The translations under genes were made by a program, and so were the position numbers. DNA of 64,000 bases from Adineta ricciae (taxonomy: Eukaryota; Rotifera; Eurotatoria; Adinetida; Adinetidae). The notes beneath the pieces are model-generated. The model had not been told where the DNA came from and did not search any database. It worked only from the letters and a program-made list of their open reading frames with translations. Position 1 is the stretch's first letter. Each line of letters begins with the position of its first letter. The stretch lies in contig CAJNOJ010000255.1 in NCBI GenBank assembly GCA_905250025.1, positions 67,051 to 131,050 of the forward strand. The letters run 5' to 3'. Positions 34,150-46,046 of the stretch are shown one piece after another.

Positions 34150-34430
34150 TCACAAATTCCTTTTGAACAAATTCGTTCCGTTGAGTTTTCCCGAGGAATC
34201 AAATCATTTTCATTGATGCAAATTTCATCGTATTTATCAATTGTTTCGCTTAATTTCAACGAAAAATTTATTGAAAGGAATAACTTTCTTGCAACTTTTA
34301 AAAGGAAATCTCATTCCTTGATGGATTCATTTTTAGATGGAAAATTACAGAAAAGCAATACAATACTTTCCATGGTGTTCAATACGAAAATCTCGTTTTC
34401 CACTACAAAATTCCATGGTTTTACATGAAT
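34150..34430 (+). pseudogene. F-box-family C-terminal fragment
   Basis: The stretch PFEQIRSVEFSRGIKSFSLM-like at about 34160-34225 matches the FEQIRSIEFSREIKSISLIQ part of 28424-28833. Later words (near 34350-34400) also match that paralogue's 3' flank. Frame and length are not maintained; a relic. Confidence 0.55.
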
Positions 34431-35163
34431 AAATTCTACTTCGGAAATCTATTAACTTAATGTACTTAGAAAGTTATCGAGACACTATTTTGCGTTTTAT
34501 ATTAACAACGGAAAATTAGAAGTCATTTGAGATAATAATTAATTCTATTTATAGAAATGTGGAAAGTTTCTGATTCTCATCTAATGGAAATCAATATATT
34601 TTGCTTGGATTCAATTCCAAAGTAATTAGTCACACAATCATCATACATTGAAATTCTTTGTAAATTCTCTGTATGACGTTCTTCTATTTACAATGTCTTG
34701 GAAGACGAAAAGCTCATCGACTAATTTGATTGATTTGAATATCGAAGAAATTCTTAAGAATTTCGAATATTAATTTCTCTCGTTTTTCGTGCATATTTAA
34801 TCAAAAGAAATTCTTTATAATATTGATAATTAATTATCTATTGATATAGATCAGATATAATATTAAATAAATAGATCGAAACTAATGAAAAAATCTTTTC
34901 ATGGATGAAGATTAAATCATAGATTATTTTAAGGAAATTATTAAAATATTATGAAGATCTTATCAATGTATACGAAAAACATTTTTGTAGTTAATGAGAA
35001 TCTTCCGTAGAGTAGATTTTCTTTGAGAAAAAGAAGAAGAAGAAGAAAAGCAAAAGTAATGTTTCTAATTCGGAAAGAATTACAAGGGGAAAGAAAAGAT
35101 ATTCTATAGATAGTTTTCCAATAGCAGGAAGTTCGCAGTTGTGACATATCTATCTATCTAAAT
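34431..35163. other. Intergenic, purine tract
   Basis: No gene seen. AAGAAGAAGAAGAAGAAAAG run near 35030-35050. Confidence 0.45.
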
Positions 35164-35434
35164 ATTAATTGAATGTCTTCTCTTTGTCTTCTATTTTCAA
35201 GTTCTAATGGAAAACGGTCGTAATTAATGATATTTATTGAGAAAAGGTCGAGATTTGCAGTCAATCAAAGACAAAAGTTACATCGATATAAGAGATTGAT
35301 TGAATGGAAATTAGCGACGAAATTGTTTCAGAGAGAAAATGTCTTTGACTTCCGTAGTTTTTTCATTTTCCGTCATTGACGAAAGCTTCGAAGAATTCTT
35401 TTACTTAGACGTTCTTTCATTAGCATACGTCAGA
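35164..35434. repeat. Segmental duplication, empty-site copy
   Basis: Near-identical to 31219-31461 plus 31672-31716, with the single target TA at 35406-35407 and no element. One extra T in the TTTT run is the main other difference near the site. Confidence 0.85.
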
Positions 35435-36678
35435 TACGCGATAAATCTCTATTTTTCTTCATAGAGAAAACGAGAGAAAAAGAAGAGATTTTCCTTGGAG
35501 AACATTGTTAGTCGATGTTTATTATTTTGTCCATTCATTATTGATTTCTTTTTTTCAATCAAATGATTCGTCTTGCGAATATCTTTCAAAGTAAGAATAT
35601 TTGAAAATTCTCTTCCAAATTAAAATAGATTTCTTCTAATCAAATCATTAAGAGAAGAAAGAAATAATTCTATTCTATTCATTGATATATTTATTTTCAA
35701 TTGAAGTTTTCTCTAACGACATCGATATGATAAACTAATCTCATCAGTTTTTATCGTGTAAGATTTTCTGAGGATAAAATATTTTCTTCAAATAAATCAA
35801 TTTTCAATGAGAATTTCTTTTTAGAAATATTTTTCAAACTATGATTTTTGTTTTGTTCTTTGAACAACATGAAAGATGATTTCATCTCATAAGACTTTAC
35901 TCAAATAACATTAGAATATAAAGCTCGTCTGAGTTTTGTCTTACAGACTCATTTAAAATATGAAAGAGAATCTTCTATGTTCTTCATTACTATTTTTGAC
36001 TACGAAGATCTCTAAATTTAGATGCGATTGATTAAAAGATTTGTTATTCAAAGAAGGAAATTAATGTGTCATTTTGTAGAAAAATTCATTTGATGCGAGT
36101 TGAAATTCAAGTCACAATGAATCGAATGATAAAAGTAAAGAAAAAGAAGTTTTCCTTTCCTTTTCTATTTAATTTAATTAACGAGAAAATGTTTGAAAGT
36201 AAAATGAAAAGTTGATTCAAATAGAATGTGGCAAAGAATAAGCTGGAAGCAATGATTTGTCAAAAAAATCAATCTCTTTTATACTTAACAAATCAATAGA
36301 AGAAGATTCTTTCGAGAACAAAGAAAAAGAAAATGACATGTCATTCTAATTTAAAGAGAAAAATCACATTTTTATGCATTAAGTTTTTTTCTCGAATGAA
36401 AAAATAACTCTGAAGAGATTTTTATTGAATAAAAGATTTTTCTTTTCTTTTATCTAATACAATTAGTTCGTCTTTTCAAAAGAAAAAACCTTTTTTTTTT
36501 CTTTTTTTTTCAATCAAAGAATCTTTGTTATTATGCGTGAAGAACTTGTGAAGAAGAAAAAAAAGAACAGCAAAGATCTATTTTTATATGAAAAACGGTA
36601 TTTTTCATTTGAAACTGATTTTTCTCTTTTCCTTTTTTTTAGTTAAACAATAAATATGTTTGATTATTTTCTTAAATA
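35435..36678. other. Intergenic, AT-rich
   Basis: No gene seen; many A/T homopolymers near 36480-36520 and upstream of the Ly6-like gene. Confidence 0.45.
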
Positions 36679-37205
36679 ATGATATTAATTCAATGGCATT
36701 TTTGTTTGTATTTTTTTCTTATTTTTCTATGTAAGTTTCGATTTAGAGAAAGATTCTCTCATTTTTTCCTTATTTAGCATATCAAACCTCGGCTGTATAT
36801 TCGATTCAATGTTGTACAGGTGATGATAATACATGTTCATCAAAACCTGTTGAATGTCCTTCAAATATTTGTTTTAAATTAGGTTAATTTTCTCGAATTT
36901 CAAATCTTCGAAAAGTTCATTGTTTTCTATTTTTAGTGATCAATAAAGTAACAGAAGAACGAGGTTGTCTGGATGATTTAATTAAATTATTGAATTTTGA
37001 TGATAAAAATAATCGAAAAAGTGTACATGGAGATAGTTTAACAAGTGGATCATCGAATGATCAATGTCATAAATTAGGTACATATGGAATGTCATTATGT
37101 CGATGTACAAATCATTTATGTAATTTAACATCAAAACAAATTGATTTCAACAAAGTTTGTCTTATTTTATTTCTTCAATTTTTTTTACTTTTCTTTCTTT
37201 TATAA
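36679..37205 (+). CDS. Ly6/uPAR-like secreted or GPI-anchored protein, 141 aa
   Basis: Three exons (36679-36730, 36778-36882, 36937-37205) with matching phases. Exon 1 encodes a signal peptide (MILIQWHFCLYFFLIFL). The mature domain begins VYSIQCCTGDDNTCSSKPVE and contains CPSNICFKL, ERGCLDDL, QCHKLG and the closing CRCTNHLCN; CxxxxxCN is the hallmark end of Ly6/three-finger domains. The C-terminus is a hydrophobic run (LILFLQFFLLFFLL) without charged tail, as in GPI-anchor signals. The start was chosen because only this ATG gives the phase needed by exon 2. It lies convergent to PPP4R1. A second copy is at 48895-49322. Confidence 0.8.
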
Positions 37206-37853
37206 AAATAACAAATTCAATTCTTGATCTTTATTTAATAAAAATAGGTTATTCATTTGTAATTCTACAAAATAATATCAACCAAATACAAATCGATTTT
37301 CAACAATTCACATTGAATTCGACTTGTTACACGGAAATTTCTCTTGTCGAAAGACAAAACTGAAAAACAACGAAGAAATTTTGTTCACATTGCAATTTCT
37401 GTTAGTACGAATGCTTACGCAAGATGAATTCTCATCCTTGTTTAAATAGACAAGACATATGCATAGTTAACTTGAAATTGGTTGGAATCGAAATCTACCG
37501 AAATCATCAAATGAGAATATGAAGATGATTGGATGAGAAATAGTTAATGTTGAAGTAGAAGAATTTGTGCTCATATAGAAAATAACTGTTTGTTATGTTT
37601 ATTGATGTTAACAATAAAATAGAGAAATCATCAACATGAGAAAGAAGAAAACAAATGAACGAATCGAAATATTTCTTGTGAACATTCGACTTGAAACAAA
37701 GAAATGTGTCGAGTTGTTTGAAGAAAACGTTTGATGGTTTTGCAAAGAAATGAAATGATATGTCATTGAATAGAAAAACGAAAAATAACAACTAAATAAA
37801 ACAAAAGAAGAAAATTTGTAATAAAAACAAAGGAGAAAAATCTTACGAATAAG
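37206..37853. other. Convergent 3' flanks
   Basis: Spacer between the Ly6-like gene and PPP4R1. AATAAA-like words occur; open frames here have no motif. Confidence 0.5.
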
Positions 37854-40800
37854 TTAAGATTGATCACCGAGCGTAATTGTATTATTTTGTATTGAACTAT
37901 CTGAATCTTCATTGTTATTATCTAATGGAAGTGGAGTTCCACGTGCTTCATAAACTCCTCCAACAGACGCACGAACATCACGATCACGATCAACTAATAA
38001 CATTTGAAGACATTCATCTAATTGACTTCTCCAATCATCTGATAAACCATTATAAAAATCTTCAAAGAAAAATGAAACATGACAAATCTTTTTTATCAAA
38101 TTATCTTGTCAGTTCTTTTACCATTGTGAACTAGATTTTGATAAACAAATGTTCCAAGTGAAAGACGAACATTAACAACTGGATCTTCTTTTAATGATAA
38201 AAGTGTTCCGAGAAATCTCAATGAATATTGATCTGATGTATCTCCATGTAATTTATAAATCGATTCACATAGATTAATATATGATTGACGTAATTTCCAA
38301 TCTTGTGACGAGCCAAATACTCGATGACAATCATCAAGAAATACTTCTAATTGATTTTCAGCATTTTCAATATTAAATTTCGCATAACAACCAGATAACT
38401 AAACAAAGTCAAACTCAATTTGCCATTTAGAAAAGACAAAATTTTCTTACTGCTTTGATTGCTGTATGTCGAACTTCTGCTACTCTATCAACAGCCATTG
38501 CAAAGACTAATGGACTTATATAATCACCAATATCAGATGAAGAAAATAACGGTGTTAATTCAAATAATTGATTTGCACTTTCTAATCGAAATCTCCAATT
38601 TCTTTGATTATCCACTGATGTTAAACAAGTTAATTTATCTAAATAAGTTTGTCGTTTTGATATTTGAAGAACTTTGAGGAATTGAGCTAAATGGGAAAGA
38701 ATTCCGATTTTCACTTCATCAACATCACGAAGAAAAGATTCGAAAATTGGACATAAATCTTCTTCAACTTGTTCAACAGTTAATAATTCTGCAATTGCGT
38801 GTAACGAATACGCCAACGTTCGACGAACTTTCCACTAAAGCGAATTTCTATGAGACAAATCAAACGTTCAAATTCGATTTTACTTGTAAATCTTCGGCGA
38901 ACTTCTTATGAATATCTCGAATAAGATTCCAATTTTTATTTGTGAGCGTTAAAACAACAGCAGGAAATGTATGGGCACCTTGATGAATAATATCAGTTTC
39001 CACACCGCTTGAATATGATTGTTCGACTAAATTTGTATAATAATCTAATAATTCAATTGGAAGAATACTCTACAACGAAAAAATCCAACAATTTTCCTTT
39101 TCAAATTAAAGAAATCTTTTACATTAACATCATCATGATCATAATTCTTCGATAATTCAAGTAAAGATTGTTTTCGAGTTGTTGAAGCTTCAAAAGAAAG
39201 ACAATCAATTTCAAAGACACATGAAAAAACTATTTTTTTACATTGACTTAAACTCGATCGAATCACTTCATCGAAATTGATGTCAGTTAAAAGTGGTTCT
39301 CTCCAATAATTAAAATCGTTGAACTTGTCATTCGTAGTTAATTGAACGTTTTCTTGAAGATTCGAACATAAATTATCAATTTGATCATTCGATTTCGATT
39401 CATCTTTATTAATTTGTTCATCATTTTCATTTGTTCGTGCAAATGTCGAAATAAAATATCCGAGTATACGTAAAGCGGCTGTTTTCACCCAACGCGATTG
39501 ATCTTGTAACAATTGGATTAAACACGGAGATAAAATATTCCAACGGGATTCTTTTGAACAGACTTGAGCTAATGGATGTATCACTTCAGCACAACTTTTC
39601 CGAACACCCCAAAATGGATCACTGCATAAATTGGATATACATGGAACCTATGACAAAAACAAAGTTCAGTTCTTTGCTCTTGATGGAAACGAAAATTGTT
39701 CTTTTTTTGTGTGGAAAAGAAAGAAAAGATTTATTAAGAAAAGCATTATTACAAGATATTGATCGACTGCTGCTGGTGGAATAACTGTTGATAAATCACC
39801 AATAGACGTTGCACACGTCTAATTTCAAAAGTAAATTCATCGTTATTACGAAAGCTTTTCTAAAACGAAATAAAAACCTTTCGTGTTTGAAATGCAATTG
39901 ACGATGATTGTTGAACAATCGTCGGAACAAAATATTTTAATATTAAATCATTTGAGACATATTGAGTCAAACGGGTCATCAACTAAAACAAAATTGACAT
40001 GAAAAATTCATCCCCATTGAAAGGATTTTTCATCGTTCAAATGTCAAATCTATTCCACCAAAGCTGGCTGTGATATGATTTCACAATTATTCGACATAAA
40101 CACAACCATTTCGAGGAATAGATTACTTTGATAAATACATTCTAAAAGATCTTCTTTCGAATAAAAATTTTCACAAAGACATTCTTTGGAAAGACAGACT
40201 AGTAAGATGAAATTTTCAAATAGTCACATCTCACTACCCATGTCTTTCAGAGAAGATCCTTTTTCTTTTGCAAATCAATCAAGAAATATCGACTTACAAG
40301 AATCGATTCGTTTTTAAAATCATCACAAGCTTTTTCTAATTGACACAAAGCAGGAATGATGTCATTTTCAATTTCATCTGCTTTGATTTGTTCTAATTCA
40401 AACAAACGAATTAATGCTGATTGACTTGCTTTACGTATTCGATTGTTTCCATGTCCGATTGTTTGGATTATTGATTGAAATAAATATTCTTTTATTAATA
40501 AATCAGCATTTTCAACGTTAGATATTAAATATTCAATAATTAAAATAAATTTTTCTAATGTATCGATTTGAACTTGTGTTACTTGAAAAACAAGACGATT
40601 TCTTTGAGCTTTATTCAAGAAATTCTCTTCTTACCAATATCGTCCGCTAATTTTTTCGTACATGATAAGATTTGGTATAGACTTTCTACATCATTAACCA
40701 GACGAAGTGCATCTAAGATATATTTAACAGCATTTTTTCTACAAAGACAAAAGAGAAATGTAAAAGAATGGTGAAGAAAAACCATCTAACCTATCATTGT

Positions 40801-40995
40801 AATTTGAATTTGAAGTATGAAGGTGCAGAAGACGTTGAAATGGTGTTTCACTATTTTCATCGGAATCATCATCGACATTTAAATTAATTGGATCTAAAGA
40901 AGAGAAATTTATATTAAAAAGAAAAATGAGAATAAACAATCTATGTGATTACCATTGTTGCTGGTCGAATCAAGAATGTCGACTATGTCTGACAT
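37854..40995 (-). CDS. PPP4R1: PP4 regulatory subunit 1 (HEAT-repeat protein)
   Basis: Twelve minus-strand exons: 40953-40995, 40791-40893, 40635-40738, 40298-40608, 40059-40198, 39878-39982, 39753-39818, 39123-39647, 38884-39069, 38451-38834, 38122-38398, 37854-38059. Recognised blocks in order: an acidic N-terminus MSDIVDILDSTSNN, TPFQRLLHL, RIRKASQSALIRLFELEQI, TCATSIGDLSTVIPPAAVDQ, VPCISNLCSDPFWGVRKSCA, DQSRWVKTAALRILGYFIST, WKVRRTLAYSLHAIAELL and DDWRSQLDECLQMLLVDRDR. These match protein phosphatase 4 regulatory subunit 1, which scaffolds the PP4 catalytic subunit. All junctions are in phase except exon 4 to exon 5, which needs one extra base, so that boundary is uncertain or frameshifted. 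The 3' end is duplicated at 49985-50338. Confidence 0.88.
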
Positions 40996-41810
40996 GCGTT
41001 TGATTTGTATAAGGACAGAGGAACAAGAAAAATTCAAGGAAATGAACAAATGAAAAAGAACGAGAAAAGAAGAAGTAATCCTCGACGGCCATTCTTTAAC
41101 CTTGACCTCGTCCTCCCTGATCAATTTCCTAGCCAATAGAATCAATCAACTCTTCTTTCTTTTTTCAGACTCATTCGTCTTTCTGGCTTTATTCCAATTT
41201 CTTTTTGTAAACGAATTTTTTTAATTCAAAAGGTTCCATTTCATTTTTATTCTTTTATTTAATATCGAATAACGCTCATCGAATTAGATTTATTTTCAAA
41301 CAATAACAAGAAAATTTCATAGATACTGGCGACATCATCCAACAAAATCAACCATTTAAAAAATATACATTTTGTTTCATATCGATAGACCTAAAAATGA
41401 AATGTATGTATTCAAATACTCTACGGAAATATCTGAAAACAAGTGAAAAAATTTTCTCAAAATCATCAACATTTTTTGTTCATTGCAAAGTCCTATTAGG
41501 CTAAGGAAGAAATGTTTTCAGTATTTCAAAGAGAAAATCCGAAAATACGATCTATAAAACTAGTTATTAATTTCGATTAATCTCTCGTCGACATAATTGG
41601 TTACTGAGCATGATTTGGCTAAAGCTTATATAATTTTTGGGCCTTTGAATTGGTTAGCGAGAGTAGGGATCTATCTTGTCGAGATCGAAATTCAATATTC
41701 TGATAAGATCTCGTTGAATCACGTGACGTGAGAGAAACTCAACATGATTGAACACAGCTGATGAGAAATTCTCTTCACAACGCTATAAGCATAGAAACGG
41801 CTATAATTTA
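40996..41810. other. Upstream region of PPP4R1
   Basis: No gene seen; likely contains the PPP4R1 promoter and 5' leader. Confidence 0.4.
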
Positions 41811-42306
41811 TTTATTCTCTTTCTCGTAGAGAAGAGTCTTTAGAAACATAAATTGTTTATATGTCCGCAGGGTCAAAAAGCATCGAAAATCGATTTTTCG
41901 GAAAGGATATTTTCAGAGGTACTTCATTGCGGAGAGTTCGAATCTGATGCTCGCTCTTCGAATTTTTTTCTAAAAATTTACCAAAGGGCTTTTTGGGTCG
42001 AGGAACTCGATTGTGATGTTAGCTTTTTGAGAATTCAAAAAAAAATTTTGAAACAAAGGGTGCCCGTTTTCGGAAAAAAACATGTATAACCATATGATAT
42101 CGGATATAGTCAAGTGTATTAGTATGGTAAATGAAATATTCTCGTGAATCTCTGGTGATCTGATAGTTAATTATTGATCTTCATAAACGAACTCTGAAGT
42201 AATGTAGCTGTTGTTCATATACACAATAATGCATTAAAACTATGGCATCTGATATCAATATTTCTACGGCAAAGAGCTGAGCTAGTCTAACGACGAGCGT
42301 TACTTG
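41811..42306 (+). mobile_element. Deletion derivative of the helicase element
   Basis: The left part (TTCTCTTTCTCGTAGAGAAG, then TTTTTGGGTCGAGGAACTCG) and right part (ATCAATATTTCTACGGCAAA to CGAGCGTTACTTG at 42294-42306) match the element at 494-1829. The helicase segment between them is missing. About 500 bp, non-coding, probably non-autonomous. Confidence 0.6.
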
Positions 42307-43740
42307 TTGTCATCAGTGGAATCAAATCGTGAAAAATAATTCTAGTAAGAGAGAATATGAATTCGCATCAATTAAGCAATAAAATAGATTTTCAGGCAAA
42401 TTATATGAGCGGTATATATTTCAGCAAAAGAAAACCGATATTGAAGAACTAGAACAATGTAGTTCCATTCGTTTCATAATTTATTGCAGAAAGCACAGAG
42501 TAAAATTCTATGGAACGATATAACATATACCATGCATTACATAAAATACTATCCTCCACAGCCAAATAATAAATCGGGTACTATTTTTGCTCTTCGTTGT
42601 AAATGCTCGCATATGTATGTCATGGTTATTGTATTGTAAGAAACTAATCGGCAGTTATCTGTTAACAGAACTACGGGTGTTTTAAAGTAAGATATTACAA
42701 CGTTCTTGTAGATTTGATGATTGTCTTTAAAGCCATCTGTTTGGGCATATCGGAAAGCGGCTTAACTTTTCCAATAAGTTAAACGCCTTGTTTCCGAAGA
42801 GAATTGATAACGTTTGTTTTTTCGAAGATTTTCCACGTTTTCTTATTTACGAAAATGCCATTGGGTAATTATTAATTCATCAAAATGAATTCACAACAAA
42901 TTGTTAGAGCACCTCAGTGAGGGAGTTGGCATTCTATTTATGTCAAAGATGCTGAGTGCTCTAACTGACTCTTGAACACAAAAAACAGATATATATTTTA
43001 GGAGTGGCAATTTAACTTAACTTTAAGTGTTCAAGTTAACGGCACGCTGCGGTAAACCGTAGTTCAATTTGATATTTTCTGGCTTCAAAAAGAAATAAAA
43101 GATCATGTGACTGGTTTTTCAGGTTGAAAAACGATCAGTTTTTCTTGTTTCTTTTATCTATCATCGAATAAGATTTGGAAAGAATGAAACAAAGATACTG
43201 AGAGATGCTGCATGAAGCTCTCAGCAAACTATATCGTGAAACTTTTTACAGTCATTTGCTTTTTTACCGAAAAACGTCAAATCGTGCAAATCAATCAGTG
43301 AAAACTGACTGGTTAGCATTTAGCGTTCTTGAAAACAAAATTTACATAGTCAAAATAAATCTCTAATGTAAACTGTAGAGTTTTTATCTTCCACTATACT
43401 TTTTAGCTAAAAAATTAATTTCAAAGTGTCAACTTCTTTTGAAGAAAATCGAATCGGCTTGCAAAGGAGTCAAAGGCCTAAAAGATTTCCTACTTTTAAT
43501 TCCTAAAACTTCTATTTTAAATGTCAAAACAGAATTCAATGAGCGTGCGTATTTTAACGCCATCTTTCTGCGCACGCCAACAGTTCGTCACTGTTGAAAT
43601 GATTACACGTCATTTGTTTTCGTCAAAAACATATATAACTATATTACCACCATGAGTTACTACCCATAGCGAACAAAATCGAACATTTTTCATCGCTTCC
43701 AGCCTCTACGGTACGGTCTGCTGCACGATTGAAATACAAC
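42307..43740. other. Intergenic, less AT-rich
   Basis: No supported gene. Contains the inverted repeat at 42903-42965 and, near 43630, a TATATAACTA word about 100 bp upstream of the F-box/LRR start. Confidence 0.4.
42903..42965. repeat. Short inverted repeat (hairpin)
   Basis: GTTAGAGCACCTCAG at 42903-42917 pairs with CTGAGTGCTCTAAC at 42952-42965 with a single bulged base and a 34-base loop. It may be a tiny element or an RNA hairpin. Confidence 0.45.
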
Positions 43741-46046
43741 ATGCACACATTTTCCACATTACCCGTCGAACTTGTTTATCGAATTATGGATCATCAAGAT
43801 GAGCTGACGCTATTTTGTTCAATGCAAAAGATTTCCCGGCGCCTCAATCAGATCCTGAGCACCTATGAGCGATATCGAGTAAGTTTACTTGGCACCCCAA
43901 CACACCTGTCGGCTGTGCTACACATAAGCCTAATGATATTTGACGCCCTAAATTTCCTCATAGGAAGAGGTAAAGTAATCTCATAATCCACAAATAATTT
44001 GATCGAATAAGACAATCATAGTGCGAAGTCACATGAAATCAAGCATTCCTCCACTCTCTCGCCTTTCTGCTATCTATGTTGAACCATTAGATACAAAAGT
44101 GCAATCAATTATCACTTTTGATGAAACTTCTCAAATGAAGCAAACTGAACTCCACAATTTCTGGACCTATGCCTATATTAATTCTCATCCTCACCCACAC
44201 CCTCAACTACCATGATTATACACACACAAAAATTGACAATCTAGATCCAACTGCTCCCTAAAAATCGTCCCCAGACATGACTATTTCATATCACACATAT
44301 ACAATCAGAAGTGTCATCAAAGGTTCTCTTTGCTACTTGTCCTTTTCATAATATATTGCTTTCATGTAGACACTCACCACACTAAACCTTTCCGCCCGCA
44401 GATTCAGTGTTGAAGGAGTACGACGCCTTGCGGATACGTTGCGAACAAACACGGTAATATTGATTTCATTTCATGAAAGGTGAAGTACTCAGTCTCTCTC
44501 ACACCTACAGACACTGACCGCCCTAGATCTATACCGTAACAGATTCTTTGCTGAAGGAGCACAACACATTGCGGATGCGTTACGAACCAACATGGTAATA
44601 TTGATCTCATTTCACGGAAGGTGAAGTACTCAGTCTCTCTGACACCTACAGACACTCACTACACTAAATCTCGGCAATAACAGAATCGGTGCTGAAGGAG
44701 CACAACACATTGCGGATGCGTTACGAACGAACACGGTAATATTAATCTAATCTCATGGAAGGTGAAGCACTCATTCTCTCTCACATCTACAGACACTCAC
44801 CGCCCTAGAGCTCGACGGTAACATATTCCATGCTGAAGGAATACGACACATTGCGGATGCGTTACGAACCAACACGGTAATATTGGTCTCATTTCACGGA
44901 AGGTGAAGTACTCAGTCTCTTTGACTCCTACAGACACTCACTACACTAAATCTGGGCGATAACAGAATCGGTGCTGAAGGAGCACAACAAATTGCGGATG
45001 TGTTGCAAACGAACGCGGTAATATTGATCTCATTTCACGGAAGGTGAAGCACTCAGTCTCTCTCACGCCTACAGACACTCACCACACTAAACCTCGATTG
45101 GAACGGAATGGGTGATGAAGGGACACAACAAATTGCGGATGCGTTGCGAACCAACACGGTAATATTGATCTTATTTCACAGAAGGTGAAGCGCTCGTTCT
45201 CTCTCACATCCACAGACACTCGCCACTGTAGATCTCAACTATAACGAAATCGGTGCTGAAGGAGCACAACACATTGCGGATGCGTTACGAACCAACACGG
45301 TAATATTGATTTCATTTCACGGAAGGTGAAGTACTCAGGCTCTCTGACACCTACAGACACTCACTACACTAAATCTCGGCAATAACAGAATCGGTGCTGA
45401 AGGAGCACAACACATTGCGGATGCGTTACGAACCAACACGGTAATATTGGTCTCATTTTACGGAAGGTGAAGTACTCAGGCTCTCTGACACCTACAGACA
45501 CTCACTACACTAAATCTCGGCAATAACAGAATCGGTGCTGAAGGAGCACAACACATTGCGGATGCGTTACGAACCGACACGGTAATATTGGTCTCATTTC
45601 ACGGAAGGTGAAGTACTCAGTCTCTCTCACATCTACAGACACTCACCGCCCTAGATCTCGATGGTAACGAAATCGGTGCTGAAGGAGCAGAACAAATTGC
45701 GGATGCGTTACGAACGAACACGGTAATATTAATCTAATCTCACGGAAGGTGAAGTACTCATTCTCCCTCACATTTACAGACACTCACTACACTAAATCTG
45801 GACAATAACAGAATCGGTGCTGAAGGAGCACAACACATTGCGGATGCGTTACGAACGAACACGGTAATATTAATCTAATCTCACGGAAGGTGAAGTACTC
45901 ATTCTCCCTCACATCTACAGACACTCACCACTCTAGATCTGGACCATAGCGAAATCGGTGCTGAAGGAGTACAACTCATTGCGGACGCGTTGCGTAGGAA
46001 TGCAGTAAGACTGATGCTTTCTTGGAACGAAATTGGAAATATCTGA
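43741..46046 (+). CDS. F-box protein with twelve ribonuclease-inhibitor-type LRRs
   Basis: Exon 1 (43741-43878) encodes an F-box: MHTFSTLPVELVYRIMDHQD, FCSMQKISRRLNQILSTYER, followed by a GTAAGT donor. A middle coding segment lies near 44019-44215 (SSIPPLSRLSAIYVEPLDTK); its junctions are not resolved. Twelve LRR exons of exactly 84 nt then run from 44370, each 28 aa of the form TLTxLxLxxNxIGAEGAQHI with ADALRTN. The last reads through to TGA at 46044-46046, or splices at its own GTAAGA. The protein would be an SCF-type adaptor with a curved LRR surface; the NLRC3/ribonuclease-inhibitor-type repeat suggests protein recognition. Substrate unknown. Confidence 0.75.
44370..46004 (+). repeat. Twelve-unit exon+intron tandem array, 141-bp period
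   Basis: LRR exons start at 44370, 44511, 44652, 44793, 44934, 45075, 45216, 45357, 45498, 45639, 45780 and 45921, exactly 141 bp apart. Each unit is an 84-bp exon plus a 57-bp intron (GTAATATT to CTACAG). No unit has a net insertion or deletion. Units 3, 8 and 9 encode identical repeats (TLTTLNLGNNRIGAEGAQHI). Others vary mainly at the LxLxxNxI face. Confidence 0.92.

Noticed and set aside
44404..44655. Minus-strand open frame across the LRR array
   Set aside because: It is an antisense shadow of the array: the repeat period is a multiple of three, so open antisense frames recur without domain content.
44370..46004. Regularly spaced repeats resembling a CRISPR array
   Set aside because: Units are 141 bp, both parts of each unit are conserved, and they encode LRRs separated by GT-AG introns in a eukaryotic context.
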